The position numbers and the translations under genes were made by a program. Below the pieces are notes generated by a model. The model had not been told where the DNA came from and ran no database searches. It saw only the letters and a program-made list of their open reading frames with translations. This document shows, piece after piece, positions 10,709-22,702 of a DNA stretch of 64,000 nt; position 1 is the stretch's first letter, and each line of letters opens with the position of its first letter. The stretch comes from Leuctra nigra (taxonomy: Eukaryota; Arthropoda; Insecta; Plecoptera; Leuctridae): assembly GCA_934045905.1 (NCBI GenBank), contig OW203770.1, positions 29,025,259 through 29,089,258 on the forward strand, written 5' to 3'.

Positions 10709-13700
10709 ACTCCAGACAGACGGTGGGATCGGGGCGGATGTGAGGGTCAGAGTTCAAACCGGCTGGACGATGTGGATGTGGACGATGTCGATGTGGACTC
10801 CAGACAGACGGTGGGATCGGGGCGGATGTGAGTTCAGAGTTCAAACCGGCTGGACGATGTGGATGCGGACGATGTCGATGTGGACTCCAGACAGACGGTG
10901 GGATCGAGGCGGATGTGAGGGTCAGAGTTCAAACCGGCTGGACGATGTCGATGTGGACTCCAGACAGACGGTGGGATCGAGGCGGATGTGAGGGTCAGAG
11001 TTCAAACCGGCTGGACGATGTGGATGTGGACGATGTCGATGTGGACTCCAGACAGACGGTGGGATTGGGGCGGATGTGAGGGTCAGAGTTCAAACCGGCT
11101 GGACGATGTCGATGTGGACGATGTCGATGTGGACTCCGGACAGACGGTGGGATTGGGGCGGATGTGAGGGTCAGAGTTCAAACCGGCTGGACGATGTCGA
11201 TGTGGACGATGTCGATGTGGACTCCAGACAGACGGTGGGATCGGGGCGGATGTGAGGGTCAGAGTTCAAACCGGCTGGACGATGTCGATGTGGACGATGT
11301 CGATGTGGACTCCAGACAGACGGTGGGATCGGGGCGGATGTGAGGGTCAGAGTTCAAACCGGCTGGACGATGTCGATGTGGACGATGTCGATGTGGACTC
11401 CGGACAGACGGTGGGATTGGGGCGGATGTGAGGGTCAGAGTTCAAACCGGCTGGACGATGTCGATGTGGACGATGTCGATGTGGACTCCAGACAGACGGT
11501 GGGATCGGGGCGGATGTGAGGGTCAGAGTTCAAACCGGCTGGACGATGTCGATGTGGACGATGTCGATGTGGACTCCAGACAGACGGTGGGATCGGGGCG
11601 GATGTGAGGGTCAGAGTTCAAACCGGCTGGACGATGTGGATGTGGACGATGTCGATGTGGACGATGTCGATGTGGACTCCAGACAGACGGTGGGATCGGG
11701 GCGGATGTGAGGGTCAGAGTTCAAACCGGCTGGACGATGTGGATGTGGACGATGTCGATGTGGACTCCAGACAGACGGTGGGATCGGGGCGGATGTGAGG
11801 GTCAGAGTTCAAACCGGCTGGACGATGTGGATGTGGACGATGTCGATGTGGACGATGTCAATGTGGACTCCAGACAGACGGTGGGATCGGGGCGGATGTG
11901 AGGGTCAGAGTTCAAACCGGCTGGACGATGTCGATGTGGACGATGTCGATGTGGACTCCAGACAGACGGTGGGATCGGGGCGGATGTGAGGGTCAGAGTT
12001 CAAACCGGCTGGACGATGTCGATGTGGACGATGTCGATGTGGACTCCAGACAGACGGTGGGATCGGGGCGGATGTGAGGGTCAGAGTTCAAACCGGCTGG
12101 ACGATGTCGATGTGGACGATGTCGATGTGGACTCCAGACAGACGGTGGGATCGGGGCGGATGTGAGGGTCAGAGTTCAAACCGGCTGGACGATGTGGATG
12201 TGGACGATGTCGATGTGGACGATGTCGATGTGGACTCCAGACAGACGGTGGGATCGGGGCGGATGTGAGGGTCAGAGTTCAAACCGGCTGGACGATGTCG
12301 ATGTGGACGATGTCGATGTGGACTCCAGACAGACTGTGGGATCGGGGCGGATGTGAGGGTCAGAGTTCAAACCGGCTGGACGATGTGGATGCGGACGATG
12401 TCGATGTGGACTCCAGACAGACGGTGGGATCGGGGCGGATGTGAGGGTCAGAGTTCAAACCGGCTGGACGATGTGGATGCGGACGATGTCGATGTGGACT
12501 CCAGACAGACGGTGGGATCGGGGCGGATGTGAGGGTCAGAGTTCAAACCGGCTGGACGATGTCGATGTGGACGATGTCGATGTGGACTCCAGACAGACGG
12601 TGGGATCGGGGCGGATGTGAGGGTCAGAGTTCAAACCGGCTGGACGATGTGGATGTGGACGATGTCGATGTGGACGATGTCGATGTGGACTCCAGACAGA
12701 CGGTGGGATCGGGGCGGATGTGAGGGTCAGAGTTCAAACCGGCTGGACGATGTCGATGTGGACGATGTCGATGTGGACTCCAGACAGACGGTGGGATCGG
12801 GGCGGATGTGAGGGTCAGAGTTCAAACCGGCTGGACGATGTCGATGTGGACGATGTCGATGTGGACTCCAGACAGACGGTGGGATCGAGGCGGATGTGAG
12901 GGTCAGAGTTCAAACCGGCTGGACGATGTGGATGTGGACGATGTCGATGTGGACTCCAGACAGACGGTGGGATTGGGGCGGATGTGAGGGTCAGAGTTCA
13001 AACCGGCTGGACGATGTCGATGTGGACGATGTCGATGTGGACTCCGGACAGACGGTGGGATTGGGGCGGATGTGAGGGTCAGAGTTCAAACCGGCTGGAC
13101 GATGTCGATGTGGACGATGTCGATGTGGACTCCAGACAGACGGTGGGATCGGGGCGGATGTGAGGGTCAGAGTTCAAACCGGCTGGACGATGTCGATGTG
13201 GACGATGTCGATGTGGACTCCAGACAGACGGTGGGATCGGGGCGGATGTGAGGGTCAGAGTTCAAACCGGCTGGACGATGTCGATGTGGACGATGTCGAT
13301 GTGGACTCCGGACAGACGGTGGGATTGGGGCGGATGTGAGGGTCAGAGTTCAAACCGGCTGGACGATGTCGATGTGGACGATGTCGATGTGGACTCCAGA
13401 CAGACGGTGGGATCGGGGCGGATGTGAGGGTCAGAGTTCAAACCGGCTGGACGATGTCGATGTGGACGATGTCGATGTGGACTCCAGACAGACGGTGGGA
13501 TCGGGGCGGATGTGAGGGTCAGAGTTCAAACCGGCTGGACGATGTGGATGTGGACGATGTCGATGTGGACGATGTCGATGTGGACTCCAGACAGACGGTG
13601 GGATCGGGGCGGATGTGAGGGTCAGAGTTCAAACCGGCTGGCGATGTGGATGTGGACGATGTCGATGTGGACTCCAGACAGACGGTGGGATCGGGGCGGA

Positions 13701-16700
13701 TGTGAGGGTCAGAGTTCAAACCGGCTGGACGATGTGGATGTGGACGATGTCGATGTGGACGATGTCAATGTGGACTCCAGACAGACGGTGGGATCGGGGC
13801 GGATGTGAGGGTCAGAGTTCAAACCGGCTGGACGATGTCGATGTGGACGATGTCGATGTGGACTCCAGACAGACGGTGGGATCGGGGCGGATGTGAGGGT
13901 CAGAGTTCAAACCGGCTGGACGATGTCGATGTGGACGATGTCGATGTGGACTCCAGACAGACGGTGGGATCGGGGCGGATGTGAGGGTCAGAGTTCAAAC
14001 CGGCTGGACGATGTCGATGTGGACGATGTCGATGTGGACTCCAGACAGACGGTGGGATCGGGGCGGATGTGAGGGTCAGAGTTCAAACCGGCTGGACGAT
14101 GTGGATGTGGACGATGTCGATGTGGACGATGTCGATGTGGACTCCAGACAGACGGTGGGATCGGGGCGGATGTGAGGGTCAGAGTTCAAACCGGCTGGAC
14201 GATGTCGATGTGGACGATGTCGATGTGGACTCCAGACAGACGGTGGGATCGGGGCGGATGTGAGGGTCAGAGTTCAAACCGGCTGGACGATGTGGATGCG
14301 GACGATGTCGATGTGGACTCCAGACAGACGGTGGGATCGGGGCGGATGTGAGGGTCAGAGTTCAAACCGGCTGGACGATGTGGATGCGGACGATGTCGAT
14401 GTGGACTCCAGACAGACGGTGGGATCGGGGCGGATGTGAGGGTCAGAGTTCAAACCGGCTGGACGATGTCGATGTGGACGATGTCGATGTGGACTCCAGA
14501 CAGACGGTGGGATCGGGGCGGATGTGAGGGTCAGAGTTTAAACCGGCTGGACGATGCGGATGTGGACGATGTCGATGTGAACGATGTCGATGTGGACTCC
14601 AGACAGACGGTGGGATCGAGGCGGATGTGAGGGTCAGAGTTCAAACCGGCTGGACGATGTGGATGTGGACGATGTCGATGTGGACTCCAGACAGACGGTG
14701 GGATCGGGGCGGATGTGAGGGTCAGAGTTCAAACCGGCTGGACGATGTCGATGTGGACGATGTCGATGTGGACTCCGGACAGACGGTGGGATTGGGGCGG
14801 ATGTGAGGGTCAGAGTTCAAACCGGCTGGACGATGTCGATGTGGACGATGTCGATGTGGACTCCGGACAGACGGTGGGATTGGGGCGGATGTGAGGGTCA
14901 GAGTTCAAACCGGCTGGACGATGTGGATGTGGACGATGTCGATGTGGACTCCAGACAGACGGTGGGATCGGGGCGGATGTGAGGGTCAGAGTTCAAACCG
15001 GCTGGACGATGTCGATGTGGACGATGTCGATGTGGACTCCAGACAGACGGTGGGATCGGGGCGGATGTGAGGGTCAGAGTTCAAACCGGCTGGACGATGT
15101 GGATGCGGACGATGTCGATGTGGACTCCAGACAGACGGTGGGATCGGGGCGGATGTGAGGGTCAGAGTTCAAACCGGCTGGACGATGTGGATGCGGACGA
15201 TGTCGATGTGGACTCCAGACAGACGGTGGGATCGGGGCGGATGTGAGGGTCAGAGTTCAAACCGGCTGGACGATGTCGATGTGGACGATGTCGATGTGGA
15301 CTCCAGACAGACGGTGGGATCGGGGCGGATGTGAGGGTCAGAGTTCAAACCGGCTGGACGATGCGGATGTGGACGATGTCGATGTGGACTCCAGACAGAC
15401 GGTGGGATCGGGGCGGATGTGAGGGTCAGAGTTCAAACCGGCTGGACGATGTCGATGTGGACGATGTCGATGTGGACTCCAGACAGACGGTGGGATCGGG
15501 GCGGATGTGAGGGTCAGAGTTCAAACCGGCTGGACGATGTGGATGCGGACGATGTCGATGTGGACTCCAGACAGACGGTGGGATCGGGGCGGATGTGAGG
15601 GTCAGAGTTCAAACCGGCTGGACGATGTGGATGCGGACGATGTCGATGTGGACTCCAGACAGACGGTGGGATCGGGGCGGATGTGAGGGTCAGAGTTCAA
15701 ACCGGCTGGACGATGTCGATGTGGACGATGTCGATGTGGACTCCAGACAGACGGTGGGATCGGGGCGGATGTGAGGGTCAGAGTTCAAACCGGCTGGACG
15801 ATGCGGATGTGGACGATGTCGATGTGGACGATGTCGATGTGGACTCCAGACAGACGGTGGGATCGAGGCGGATGTGAGGGTCAGAGTTCAAACCGGCTGG
15901 ACGATGTGGATGTGGACGATGTCGATGTGGACTCCAGACAGACGGTGGGATTGGGGCGGATGTGAGGGTCAGAGTTCAAACCGGCTGGACGATGTCGATG
16001 TGGACGATGTCGATGTGGACTCCGGACAGACGGTGGGATTGGGGCGGATGTGAGGGTCAGAGTTCAAACCGGCTGGACGATGTCGATGTGGACGATGTCG
16101 ATGTGGACTCCAGACAGACGGTGGGATCGGGGCGGATGTGAGGGTCAGAGTTCAAACCGGCTGGACGATGTCGATGTGGACGATGTCGATGTGGACTCCA
16201 GACAGACGGTGGGATCGGGGCGGATGTGAGGGTCAGAGTTCAAACCGGCTGGACGATGTCGATGTGGACGATGTCGATGTGGACTCCGGACAGACGGTGG
16301 GATTGGGGCGGATGTGAGGGTCAGAGTTCAAACCGGCTGGACGATGTCGATGTGGACGATGTCGATGTGGACTCCAGACAGACGGTGGGATCGGGGCGGA
16401 TGTGAGGGTCAGAGTTCAAACCGGCTGGACGATGTCGATGTGGACGATGTCGATGTGGACTCCAGACAGACGGTGGGATCGGGGCGGATGTGAGGGTCAG
16501 AGTTCAAACCGGCTGGACGATGTGGATGTGGACGATGTCGATGTGGACGATGTCGATGTGGACGATGTCGATGTGGACTCCGGACAGACGGTGGGATCGG
16601 GGCGGATGTGAGGGTCAGAGTTCAAACCGGCTGGACGATGTCGATGTGGACGATGTCGATGTGGACTCCGGACAGACGGTGGGATTGGGGCGGATGTGAG

Positions 16701-16820
16701 GGTCAGAGTTCAAACCGGCTGGACGATGTGGATGTGGACGATGTCGATGTGGACTCCAGACAGACGGTGGGATCGGGGCGGATGTGAGGGTCAGAGTTCA
16801 AACCGGCTGGACGATGTGGA
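10709..16820 (+). repeat. 88 bp GC-rich minisatellite, about 70 units
   Basis: The main unit is 88 bp: AGAGTTCAAACCGGCTGG, then two copies of a 15 bp GACGATGTSGATGTG module, then ACTCCAGACAGACGGTGGGA and a TCGGGGCGGATGTGA end. Variants with one, three or four 15 bp modules give 73, 103 and 118 bp units. Units are almost identical. A larger block of about 1907 bp is duplicated (11516-12723 matches 13424-14630, with one extra base loss at 13641). Each unit carries stops, so it is not coding. It is far richer in GC and CpG than its surroundings. Confidence 0.95.
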
Positions 16821-16891
16821 GGGATTCTGTGTTAGGCCGAAAAAGATGACATTTCGTTTATCAATGATATTATTATGCACCTAGGATACTA

Positions 16892-17835
16892 CTAGGAAAA
16901 CGCTCAGTGTAACGCGTTGATGAGCGAGCACAGAACATGCAACATCCCCATAGTAACGATGCACGACACGGCACAAGACGATTTTCTCTGCAATTTTTCA
17001 ATCTCCATAATACTCTGGATGAATAACAGATCCATTGTGTCGTGAAGTCTTACCTACATACCTTCTCCAGAAATCTCTTGTGACATCCCATACTAAACTC
17101 GTAAAATTACAATTTTACAATATTACAATGTTGGTTGATTGGGCTTACAATTATATGTAAAATTAAATATTAAGTTGGTCTTGATCACCATGCAAAATTT
17201 GAACTTAATGTGAACATTTTTATTGTCCACCAATCAGAAGATATTATTTAAACTTAAACCAAGTAGAGGATTTGGCCTTCGTACTGCATCCGATTTTATG
17301 CGCTAGCTCAAAATGCTTTCATTTTACTGTACATTGTGGATAGCTTGGCTGCTCTACAGGCCTTGCCTTGGAACAGAACCTTAAAGAAGGCAGGGATGAC
17401 AATTTAGTATACATTTTTCAAGATTATGGAATAAAATGACCTAAAAATAACGAAACTTATGAAAATAACGACAGATTAGACTGAAAATTGGCAAAAATAT
17501 CTAAAATGTTGGTACCAATGACCACGCGAAGTTTTATGTTGATCGGTCAATCTGTTCTAGTTTAAATGTCAAAAATCACATGAAAAATGGTTTTAAATTT
17601 GAACCAATAGGAGGATTTGGCTAAAACTTTTTATGATTGGGTACAATGTTGGTTGCAATGTTTTTGCTAAATTTCAAATTGATCGAAGTAACCAATCGAA
17701 AGATATTTTTTTTTAAATTTGAACCAATCACGAGATCCCGTTCAAAAACGATCCCAGGGACCGCATAGAGTACGTTAGTATGTGTACAAAATTTCAGATC
17801 GATTGCTTGAGCGGTTAGACCTGGGCTGTGACCAC

Positions 17836-17867
<32 letters not shown>

Positions 17868-17918
17868 CAGCGAAAGTGCCATAAGAGTACCGTGGTGACG
17901 CTCGCTACGCTCGCTCAA
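16892..17918 (-). mobile_element. Family C Helitron-like element, copy C3, complete
   Basis: Minus-strand 5' end TTGAGCGAGCG at 17918 (preceded by A), 3' end CCTAG at 16892 (followed by T). Long A-run at 17835-17863. Near-mirror copy of C2 on the far side of the minisatellite; only 71 bp separates its 3' end from the array. Confidence 0.7.
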
Positions 17919-18192
17919 TAATTTAAATTTTTAAATGTATTAGAGAGAACAACAGACTACGAAATGATATTAATACTTAAATTGGTCATTTAAACTCATG
18001 TAAACTCATTTAAAGACTGTAATGATTCAATTTCTATGTGACATGTCATCAATATTTAAAACGAATAATAAGTTATGTATTTGTGAATATTGAAGGTGAT
18101 GGGAGGTGTTATAATAACTGTAATGTAGAAATGCATTTATTCTAACTAAAAACATCATAAAAATCTAATTACAGTGTCCTAAGTTCATAATA

Positions 18193-18274
18193 CCCCATAA
18201 AAAACACTCCTTGTAAAAATACCAGCCAAGTCTCTTTAACTATAAAAAAATAGAAGAAATCTAAAAATTCAGCA
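18193..18274 (+). mobile_element. Family B 5' end fragment
   Basis: CCCCATAAAAAACACTCC through TCTAAAAATTCAGCA matches the first 80 bp of B copies and then stops abruptly; the right arm is missing. Confidence 0.6.
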
Positions 18275-18365
18275 TCTTTCACGGCCCCACTTCACATAAG
18301 ATATGGAGAGACTTGACACTTTGCGACAAAAGAATGACTTTGAAGCTGAAGTCACGAATATGCAA

Positions 18366-19476
18366 CTAGAAAAACGCTCAGTGAACCGCGTTGATGAGCG
18401 AGCACGGGTACGTGCAAATTCTCGAACCGGAAGTGCGTACACAACGCACAGAAACCTACATCCATATTGAATTGAAATATGATCCACTCAATCAACATAA
18501 ATGTATCTGCTTTTCATTGAAACGTGAAAATTGTCTAAACACTATTGTACCAAAAGCAAATCAGATTCATGTGGCAGTGGAAAAACATTAATTTCGATGC
18601 TTCATCTCTGACAGCTATTACAAATGTCAAGAAGTGCATACGTTCTTACTGATTGGGCTGAAAATAAGTAAAATAAGAGCCTTTGTTGGTCTTAAGGTGC
18701 TGCAAGCGCGAGCAATTTTGCTGCTTTTTGTAGACACTTTTTGCGATACGATTGGAGACAAAATGGGCAGACCAAATTATTTGCAATTTTAATCGTGATT
18801 AGATAAAAGACAAACTTAGGGTTATCCCTTGGTACATTTTTAATTTTTTGTTTCGTTAATTAGTAATAATTAGTGATTTTTGGTGAAAAATTAGCTATTT
18901 TCTTGTCTTCCTGGGCGCCGTATAAAATTAAATTTCAAAAATGTGCCAAGGGATAACCCTAAGTTTGTTTTTCATCTAATCATGATAAAAATTTGAGATC
19001 AATTGGTTTACAGGTTTGGTCTCCAATCGTATCGCAAATTTCATAGTTTTGCGCGGTTTTGTTGAATACCCGGCGCCTAATTAGATGCAATAAGCAAAAA
19101 TGAAAAAGTGCTACTAATATCCAATCAGACTGATCATGTGAACATTCTGTAAAAGTTACACTCACTGATGAAACTATTTTTCTCTCTCAATTTTCTAAAA
19201 CGGCCGAGCGCTAGTATCACCTTAATGATCATGCAAAATTTGAGTTTGATAATTTTTACCGAATACCATTTTTATTTTTCAACCTATCAGGAATATTTAT
19301 TTCAATTTTAACCAAGAATGGATTTCAAAAAAAAAGGGTCTGCAAACAGAAAAGGTTGTCTCTATGTGAGCAAAATATTAGATCGATCGGTGAAACGGTG
19401 CAATTTCTATTTCTCCAGGTAGCAGCAAAAAAACAGTAGTCCATGCCAAAAGAGTCAAAAGGAGTCACTCACTCAA
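18366..19476 (-). mobile_element. Family C-related element, copy C4, with MITE inserted
   Basis: CTAG at 18366 is followed by the AAAACGCTCAGTG and GATGAGCGAGCAC terminal words; the other end is the diverged TTGAGTGAGTGACTCC (19476). It belongs to the subfamily also seen at 51227-52008 (shared TCTCGAACCGGAA near the 3' end and GCCAAAAGAGCC near the 5' end). A palindromic MITE interrupts it at 18740-19038. It lies just inside the collagen gene intron, ending 58 bp from exon 1. Confidence 0.6.
18740..19038. mobile_element. Palindromic MITE inside C4
   Basis: Outer arms TTTGCGATACGATTGGAGAC (18740) and its reverse complement (ending 19038). Inner arms share TTAGGGTTATCCCTTGG (18827-18843, and the complement at 18947-18963). 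Arms are over 100 bp with mismatches; the centre is about 100 bp and AT-rich. Confidence 0.65.
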
Positions 19477-19533
19477 CAAGCGCATTAGAATCGCAGTCAT
19501 GAATTAGAGGTTCAAGTAAGTAGAGGTACTTAC

Positions 19534-19594
19534 GAGCCGTGTTCAATTGCGCCGCCAGCGCCAAGACTAGCGAGCAAACCAACAGTAGCTTCAT
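19534..19594 (-). CDS. Secreted collagen-like protein, first coding exon (signal peptide)
   Basis: ATG at 19594 opens MKLLLVCSLVLALAAQLNTA, a textbook signal peptide with a basic n-region, hydrophobic core and small residues before the likely cut. The exon ends after 20 codons plus one base at a consensus donor GTAAGT. Joined to 6970-8069 it gives about 386 residues, the split codon reading Leu (CTA). The TATA box 62 bp upstream of ATG supports this as the true 5' end. Linking the two exons is inference from phase and content; cDNA would decide. Confidence 0.65.
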
Positions 19595-19655
19595 GATGAT
19601 GTCTTCTTGTAGTTGTTCTTCTGTTTCCCTTCAGCTTGACTGTCAAACACACCGG

Positions 19656-19663
19656 CTTTTATA
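19656..19663 (-). promoter_or_regulatory. TATA box of the collagen-like gene
   Basis: TATAAAAG on the minus strand. About 25-30 bp downstream is GACAGTCAAG, close to an arthropod initiator. The predicted 5' leader is short (about 40 bp) and ends just before the signal-peptide ATG. Confidence 0.6.
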
Positions 19664-19699
19664 CGTAGAAATGAGGTCATACCCCCTCAAATGTTTTTA

Positions 19700-19979
19700 C
19701 TTCATATCAGAAAATGACCAACATTTTTTAATGATTCTGCACAAACCTCAAAACTTATCTGGGAGATAACTACTACTTATGGATATGTACGGGTGGACAA
19801 GAGGGGGGAAAGTGGAATAGGTTTTTAAAAGATTTAAAATATTTTAGATGTAGAAAAGAAAAATCAATTATTTGGAGCATATTTCCTTTGATCGGTTAGA
19901 TTTTAAAGCCGCAAAATTTTAAATGATTGGACTTTCACAATTATTTGTAGTTGAACCTGAAGACTAAATTGTCAATATA
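19700..19979. other. Upstream region of the collagen-like gene
   Basis: About 280 bp of AT-rich sequence with no repeats recognised; it may hold the proximal enhancer. No specific site can be supported. Confidence 0.3.
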
Positions 19980-20756
19980 CTAGGAAAACGCTCAGTGTAA
20001 CGCGTTGATGAGCGAGCACAGAACATGCAACATCCCCAGTCACAATACACGACACGGCACAAGACGATTTTCTCTGCAACTTTCCAAAATTCATATAAAT
20101 ACTGTGAATGAATAAAGATCCATTGGGTCGTGAATTACCTACTTACTTTTTCCAGAAATCTCGTTTGACAACCCATACCCAACAAGGCTTACAAAGTGTA
20201 AAATTTTAGATATTGTTGGTCTTGATCACTTTGCAAAATTTGAACTCCATCGGAACATTTTGATTGTCGACCAATCAGAAGATATTATTTAAACTTAAAT
20301 AAAATTAAAGGATTTACCCTTCGTACTGCATCCTATTCGATATGCGCTAGCTCAAAAATGCTTTCATTTTACTGTAAATCGTGTTTTTTTTGCTCTACCT
20401 ACCAGAATCTTGAAGAAGGCATGGATGACATTTAGTATACATTTTCAAATATTTTAAGATTATGAATTAAAATGTCCTTAAAATGACAAAAACTTTTGAA
20501 AATAACAACTGATGAGTGTGAAACTTTGTAAGATTGTGGACAATGTTGGTCGTAATGACTCATCAAAATTTAAAATAGGACCAATCGAAATATATTTGTA
20601 TTTTAAGTTTGAACCAATCAGCGGATTTCAAAAAATAAGGGTCTGCAAAGCCCAGAAATAGTCCGTACATGTGTGAAAAATTTCAGCTCGAGGGAAGAAA
20701 TACTGACCTGTATTGACTCGGATAACAGACAAAAGGAGGTCCGTGCCAAAAGAGCC
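19980..20756 (-). mobile_element. Family C element, copy C5 (5' end truncated)
   Basis: CTAG at 19980 with the AACGCTCAGTGTAACGCG terminal words and a body like C3. It stops after GTCCGTGCCAAAAGAGCC, about 20 bp short of the family's GAGCGAGC end. Confidence 0.55.
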
Positions 20757-21109
20757 AATTGATACAAATATTATGATTTTTGTATTCCTGATTACAAAAT
20801 TAAATGTTTTATTTTGCCTGAAAATGCCTTTTTCTAAATTTCTTTTATGAATTAAGTCCTTTTCTTGCTTTGTTCAGGTATTTTTGTCTTCTTTTTAATT
20901 GAATGGGGAAAATAATTTAAAATATTTGTTACAAGTTACAAATAAAACTGTTTTCTGCACAAAATGTCCATCCTCCACTTGGTTGACAACAACGATCCTT
21001 GACAGGTTTATATAATATTTTAATTATTTTAATATCATACACCAAATTGAACTCCTAAACCGTATATAAACCATAAATGCACATCCTGTAATAATAATTG
21101 AAAGTCTCT
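20757..21109. other. AT-rich sequence without recognised features
   Basis: No coding frame, repeat end or RNA gene seen. Confidence 0.4.
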
Positions 21110-21570
21110 ACAACTAAAGAAAATATAAGAAATGCAAAATTTCAGCATTGAAAAAAAGTTACATCAAAAAGTTCGTTAAGTCAAAAATGTATTTAAAAAA
21201 TCAAAAAATACTTGACGCATCGTGCATATGAATAGTATAGAAGTATAGGCCATGCATCAGATATACATATCTATACATCTGATATACCCATAATACACTA
21301 AAAAAATGCACCAAGTATTTATGGATTTTTTTAATATAGCTTTGACTTAGTAAACTTTTTGATATCACCCCTTTACAGTGCTGAAATTTCGGATTTCTTA
21401 TATATTTTTTATTTGTAGCGACTTGCCTGGTAGTTTTACAAAATGTGTTTTAATAATGATTACGTGCCTTTTTTTGTTTATTCTTACAACTTATTATATA
21501 AAATATCGGGGCACAAATGACTAGTATTCCTTCAAAAAAATACGCAATGCCGATTTAATTACTAAGATTA
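21110..21570 (+). mobile_element. Decayed family B element, 5' half
   Basis: A diverged 5' palindrome (ACTTGACGCATCGTG near 21210 and the mirrored GCACCAAGTATTTATGG near 21307), followed by TTTATTCTTACAACTTAT and AAAAAATACGC, which in intact copies lie just after the palindrome. Heavily mutated, so an old insertion. Confidence 0.55.
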
Positions 21571-21594
21571 GTTGAGCTAATTACTAAAGTATAT

Positions 21595-21695
21595 GTTGAA
21601 AATGATATCCATCAAAAAACTCCGTGCAAAAAAGGTAAGCCAAGTGACTTAACTGCATTTTTTACACGGAGTGTTTTTTACGATATAGGTACACC
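21595..21695. repeat. Short B-like palindrome
   Basis: AAAAAACTCCGTGCAAAAAA and the mirrored TTTTTTACACGGAGTGTTTT lie about 40 bp apart around AGCCAAGTGACTT. It looks like a collapsed B 5' palindrome. Confidence 0.5.
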
Positions 21696-21801
21696 TTACT
21701 TCAAAAATCAGTTTTTTGCAAAGGCAGTTTATCAAATAGATCAACACCGCGTGACCAAACGAAAGTTACAAAAATATAACTCTAATGATAATTCACATGA
21801 T

Positions 21802-21865
21802 AAAATGTTGCCTACATAGCGATTGAGGACACTGGTGCCCTCATTCGCTATGTAGGCAACATTTT
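21802..21865. repeat. Perfect-type hairpin, 27 bp arms
   Basis: AAAATGTTGCCTACATAGCG is mirrored by CGCTATGTAGGCAACATTTT around a loop of about 10 bases, with about one mismatch. Related but unpaired sequence recurs at 21905-21990 and 22612-22690. It would fold strongly as RNA; no evidence that it is transcribed. Confidence 0.7.
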
Positions 21866-22067
21866 TGAAACAGATAAACCAATTCGTGAAATAAAAATAA
21901 AACATTCATTCTTATGATAATTCACTTAATAAAATGTTGTCTACTAACCGACTTAGGACACCAGTATTATCATTTGAGAGAGATAACCCGAATGGAAGTT
22001 TCTCTTGCAAAATATTATGAAGAAAAATGCCAAACGAGGGAATTCCAAAATGAAGAATTCCAAGAAG

Positions 22068-22275
22068 AATTCCAAGAAGAAGAAGAGAAGAAGAAGAAGA
22101 AGAAGAAGAAGAAGAAGAAGAAGAAGAAGAAGAAGAAGAAGAAGAAGAAGAAGAAGAAGAAGAAGAAGAAGAAGAAGAAGAAGAAGAAGAAGAAGAAGAA
22201 GAAGAAGAAGAAGAAGAAGAAGAAGAAGAAGAAGAAGAAGAAGAAGAAGAAGAAGAAGAAGAAGAAGAAGAAGAA
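22068..22275. repeat. GAA/TTC microsatellite, about 63 uninterrupted repeats
   Basis: Pure GAA from about 22086 to 22274, preceded by AAGAATTCC repeats. Purine-strand tracts of this kind can form triplex or sticky DNA. The long poly-Glu, poly-Lys, poly-Arg, poly-Ser and poly-Phe frames here are by-products. Confidence 0.97.
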
Positions 22276-22702
22276 TTCAATGCTCGAAGTCATATAACAG
22301 ATTTTTTCTCTTATTTCAAATTGTTAGGGTTTCTTATTTCTTTTGTATAGAAGACTTCTTCTGTATTTTTTCTTAGCAAATCTTAGAATATAAATAGCTT
22401 GGTGCATAATAAGAGTTATATTTATTTAACTCAATGTTTATTATTAAACCCAATGAAGGCTAGATTTCATATACAAATCTTGTATGTATATTATTTCCTA
22501 ACTATATTGGGGCTCTTTAACTTACTTTCAATAATCTGTTATATTTGACATGTCACTAGGTAGACTAATAGACTAATTCCGTATGAACAAGAGAAAGTTG
22601 CGAATAATTAAATATTCTTCTGATAACTCACTTGATAAACGTGTTTATTTCTAACCGAATGAGGCCAACATACTTATCATCCGAAAGAGATTAAGCATTT
22701 AA
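22276..22702. other. AT-rich sequence with a diverged repeat
   Basis: 22612-22690 resembles 21774-21850 and 21905-21990 (TGATAA-TTCAC-TGATAAA, CTAACCGA-TGAGG). No gene seen. Confidence 0.35.

Larger units (their letters stand above)
8070..19533 (-). other. Inferred 11.5 kb intron of the collagen-like gene
   Basis: The donor GTAAGT (19528-19533) and acceptor ACAG (8070-8073) are both phase 1. The intron would contain an RTE-like relic, two inverted C elements, the 88 bp minisatellite and part of a palindromic MITE. Extra small phase-1 exons inside it cannot be excluded from sequence alone. Confidence 0.55.

Noticed and set aside
10925..10940. B-box-like AGTTCAAACC in each 88 bp unit, suggesting tRNA-derived repeats
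   Set aside because: No A box or tRNA fold in the unit; a chance match repeated by the array.
10740..16884. Many 60-98 residue frames across the 88 bp array
   Set aside because: Repeat by-products: 88 is not a multiple of three and every unit brings a TGA.
21912..22376. Poly-Ser, poly-Glu, poly-Lys, poly-Arg and poly-Phe frames
   Set aside because: Pure GAA/TTC microsatellite.
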